Both the position numbers and the translations under genes were made by a program. Below are positions 61,735 to 64,000 of a stretch of DNA of 64,000 bases, one piece after another. The DNA lies in the NCBI RefSeq assembly GCF_025153475.1, contig NZ_JANZXA010000001.1, positions 248,001 through 312,000 on the forward strand, written 5' to 3'. The DNA is from Novosphingobium mangrovisedimenti (GTDB lineage: Bacteria > Pseudomonadota > Alphaproteobacteria > Sphingomonadales > Sphingomonadaceae). Each line of letters starts with the position of its first letter. Position 1 is the first letter of the stretch. The notes below the pieces were generated by a model, which did no database searches, was not told where the DNA came from, and was given only the letters and a program-made list of their open reading frames with translations.

Positions 61735-62493
61735 ATGACCCGCATCCGTTTCCGTCAGATCGCACTCGGCACGCTCGTGCTGCCTTTGGCGCTTGGCCTT
61801 GCCGCATGCGGCAAGAAGGCCGAGGACGGCGTTCCGAAATCCAGCGAGCCGATTGCCAAGATCGCCCCCCCCGCCGGCAAGGCGTGGTCCGACATCGTCG
61901 AGAAGACGTCCGAGGGCGGCTATCGCATGGGCAACCCCGAAGCGCCGATCAAACTCGTCGAATACGGCGCACTGAGCTGCTCGCACTGCGCGGAATTCGC
62001 ACAGGAAAGCTTCGAAAAGCTGCGCGACGACTATATCGCCAGCGGTCGCGTCAGTTACGAACTGCGCTACTTCATGCTCAATCCCTACGATCTTTCGGCC
62101 TCGATGCTGGCGACCTGCGGATCGACCGAGGCCGTGATCCCGCTCAGCGAACAGTTCTGGGCCTGGCAGCCCAAGATGTTCGAAAACGTGCAGTCCGCCG
62201 GTGACGCGCGGCTCCAGGCCATCAGCGATCTGCCCAAGGAAAAGCAGATCGCCGCGATCGCCGACGTTTCGGGCATGACCAACTTCTTCTCGTCGCGCGG
62301 AATCGCGCGCGATCAGGCCCAGGCCTGCCTTGCGGACACTGCCAAGGCCAAGGCCTTTGCCGACGAAACCGAGAAGGCCTCGACCGAGTTCAACGTGACC
62401 GGCACGCCGACCTTCATCATCAACGGAGCGTCGGTGGGTTCGGTCCGCTGGGCGGAACTGGAACCCAAGCTGCAAGAGGCAGGCGCGCGCTGA
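61735..62493 (+). CDS. DsbA-family thiol:disulfide lipoprotein
   Basis: A 252-residue protein with a lipoprotein signal (LPLALGLAACGKK, Cys at about 25), then a thioredoxin fold with CSHC (YGALSCSHCAEFAQES) and cis-Pro (VTGTPTFIING). It is a paralogue of the preceding gene with the same motifs but membrane-anchored. Two DsbA-like oxidoreductases in a row just before smc are conserved in the order Sphingomonadales. Confidence 0.92.
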   Translation: MTRIRFRQIALGTLVLPLALGLAACGKKAEDGVPKSSEPIAKIAPPAGKAWSDIVEKTSEGGYRMGNPEAPIKLVEYGALSCSHCAEFAQESFEKLRDDYIASGRVSYELRYFMLNPYDLSASMLATCGSTEAVIPLSEQFWAWQPKMFENVQSAGDARLQAISDLPKEKQIAAIADVSGMTNFFSSRGIARDQAQACLADTAKAKAFADETEKASTEFNVTGTPTFIINGASVGSVRWAELEPKLQEAGAR

Positions 62494-62520
62494 TGCGCCT
62501 GCTTCAGTAAGGGCGCGTAG

Positions 62521-64000
62521 ATGCGCATAAGGCGGCTCAAGCTCAGTGGATTCAAGAGCTTCGTCGAGCCTGCCGAACTGCGCATCGAACCCGGCCTGAC
62601 CGGCGTCGTCGGCCCCAACGGCTGCGGCAAGTCCAACCTGCTCGAAGCGATCCGCTGGGTCATGGGCGAAAGCTCGCCCAAGTCGATGCGCGGCGGCGGC
62701 ATGGAAGACGTGATCTTCGCCGGCACAGCGGGCCGCCCGCCGCGCGCCTTTGCCGAAGTCGTGCTCCACGCCGAAACGGCGCAGCGCGACGACGGCACCC
62801 GCGACGATCTGGAAGTGGTGCGCCGCATCGAGCGCGGCGCGGGCAGCGCCTACCGCGTCAACGGGCGCGACGTGCGCGCCAAGGACGTGGCGCTGATCTT
62901 CGCCGATGCCGCGACCGGCGCGCACAGCCCCGCGCTCGTCAGCCAGGGCCGCATCGCCGCCGTCATCGCCGCCAAGCCCGCCGAACGCCGCGCCATGCTG
63001 GAAGAGGCGGCGGGCATCGCCGGCCTGCACGTGCGGCGCAAGGACGCCGAGCAGAAACTGCGGGCAACCGAAAACAACCTCGCCCGGCTTGAGGACATCA
63101 TGGCCGGGCTCGACAAGCAGGTCGCGGCGCTGCGCCGGCAGGCCCGCGCGGCCGAGCGCTACAAGGCATTGTCGGACCAGATCCGGCTGGCCGAGGCGCG
63201 GCTGGTCTACGCCCGCTGGCGCGATGCCGCTGCCGCGGCCGAAGCAGCGAAGAAGGAAGCCCAGGCTGCCGACAGCCGTGTCGCGCAAACGCAGGAGGCG
63301 GCAAAGGCCGCGCAGGATGCGCAGGCCGCCGCCGCCGAGGCCCTGATCGAGGCCCGCGACGAACTCGCCGACCGGCGCGACGATGCCACGGCGCAAGGCC
63401 ACCGCATGGCAACGTTGACCAGCCAGCTCGAAGCGGCCGAGCAGCGCCTGAAGGACCTCGACCGCCAGCATACGCGACTCGAAGAGGATCGCGGCGATGC
63501 CGACCGCCTTACCCGCGATGCCGCCGAAGCACTGGCACGGCTGGAGAAGGAGCTTGCCGAAGGATCGCGGCAGCTCGAAGCGGACGAGGCGCGGCGCCCT
63601 GCCCTTGCCAATGCCCTCGAAGGCGCCGAGCGCGCCGCCCGAACCGCCGAACTCGATCTGGCCCAGGCCACTGCCGAACAGGCCGGTGTCGAAGCCGAAT
63701 GGCGCATTGCCGAGGCCGAACTGGCGCAGGCGCGCGCCCGGCTCGATCGGCTTGCGGCCGATGCGGCACGGCTCGAAGCGCAACTGTCCGACCTGCCCCG
63801 GATCGTCGACCTCGACGCCACGATCGAACAGGCGCGCAGCGAGGCGGAGGCCGCCACCGAAGCGCTGCGACAAGCCCGCGAGGGGCTGGACGCGCAGCAG
63901 GCGCGCAAGGCCGAACTGCTCGCCGAACGCGATGCGGCGGCTTCCGCGCTGGCCGGGGCCCGCGCTGATCTCACCGGTATCGAGCGCGAACACACCGCTC
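62521..64000 (+). CDS. smc: Chromosome segregation protein SMC (3' end outside window)
   Basis: The frame starts at ATG 62521 and stays open to the window edge, giving the first 493 residues. It begins [20 protein letters not shown]; Walker A is [23 protein letters not shown] ([20 protein letters not shown]) follows and then long Ala/Glu/Arg-rich coiled-coil from about residue 175. SMC condenses chromosomes with ScpA and ScpB, whose genes are also in this window. The hinge and C-terminal head lie beyond the edge. Confidence 0.96.
   Translation, partial: MRIRRLKLSGFKSFVEPAELRIEPGLTGVVGPNGCGKSNLLEAIRWVMGESSPKSMRGGGMEDVIFAGTAGRPPRAFAEVVLHAETAQRDDGTRDDLEVVRRIERGAGSAYRVNGRDVRAKDVALIFADAATGAHSPALVSQGRIAAVIAAKPAERRAMLEEAAGIAGLHVRRKDAEQKLRATENNLARLEDIMAGLDKQVAALRRQARAAERYKALSDQIRLAEARLVYARWRDAAAAAEAAKKEAQAADSRVAQTQEAAKAAQDAQAAAAEALIEARDELADRRDDATAQGHRMATLTSQLEAAEQRLKDLDRQHTRLEEDRGDADRLTRDAAEALARLEKELAEGSRQLEADEARRPALANALEGAERAARTAELDLAQATAEQAGVEAEWRIAEAELAQARARLDRLAADAARLEAQLSDLPRIVDLDATIEQARSEAEAATEALRQAREGLDAQQARKAELLAERDAAASALAGARADLTGIEREHTA

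Overview
The window is a 64 kb stretch of G+C-rich, densely packed bacterial chromosome. Gene content and order point to an alphaproteobacterium of the Sphingomonadales (Novosphingobium/Sphingobium/Sphingomonas type). The argument rests on these points: argS-SPOR-nagZ-scpA-scpB-tatABC in one block; mutY-DUF721-DsbA-DsbA-smc; many SDR and NTF2-like genes; a FecI/FecR/TonB-receptor unit; and short intergenic palindromes of the kind scattered through sphingomonad genomes. The assignment is inference from content; no database was searched.

Layout. (1) 1-8.2 kb: flagellar operon fliL(partial)-fliM-fliN-fliO-fliP-fliQ-fliR-flhB, then fliD-fliS, a LuxR-type regulator with a degenerate receiver, and a hypothetical gene on the other strand. 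The export genes are chained by 4-base start/stop overlaps. (2) 8.5-14.6 kb: aminotransferase, aldo/keto reductase, NTF2-like protein, SDR, sulfotransferase, VOC protein and a Crp/Fnr regulator. (3) 14.9-23.5 kb, minus strand: a compact eight-gene block of thermostable-hemolysin-like protein, acyl-adenylate ligase fused to a heme-oxygenase-like diiron domain, SDR, periplasmic helical-repeat protein, methyltransferase, ECF sigma factor, FecR and an STN-type TonB-dependent receptor. It looks like a small-molecule biosynthesis unit joined to its own surface-signalling and uptake unit, and is the best candidate here for an undescribed system. (4) 23.6-29.6 kb: small membrane protein, tRNA-Val(TAC), enoyl-CoA hydratase, a truncated kinase-like gene, two NTF2-like proteins and an SDR, Bpt aminoacyltransferase, threonine ammonia-lyase. 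(5) 29.7-33.8 kb: HIBADH-type dehydrogenase, exported amidohydrolase, MBL-fold hydrolase, DUF3175. (6) 33.9-40.6 kb, minus strand: the housekeeping block tatC to argS. (7) 40.6-42.4 kb: a fused cytochrome/outer-membrane barrel resembling Cyc2, overlapping a small cytochrome c, a possible outer-membrane electron conduit. (8) 42.7-49.6 kb: FKBP-type isomerase, miaB, lipoprotein, the phoH/ybeZ-ybeY-corC series and a LysR regulator. (9) 49.7-51.8 kb: three TadE/TadG-type pilus genes. (10) 52-64 kb: cyclophilin, MgtE, DUF1489, LytTR membrane regulator, alpha/beta hydrolase, GIY-YIG remnant, nudC, serine hydrolase, mutY, DUF721, two DsbA-like proteins and the 5' part of smc.

No rRNA, insertion sequence, prophage or CRISPR array was seen. 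Decay is limited to two truncated genes (near 25.0 and 56.8 kb), both close to short repeats or palindromes.
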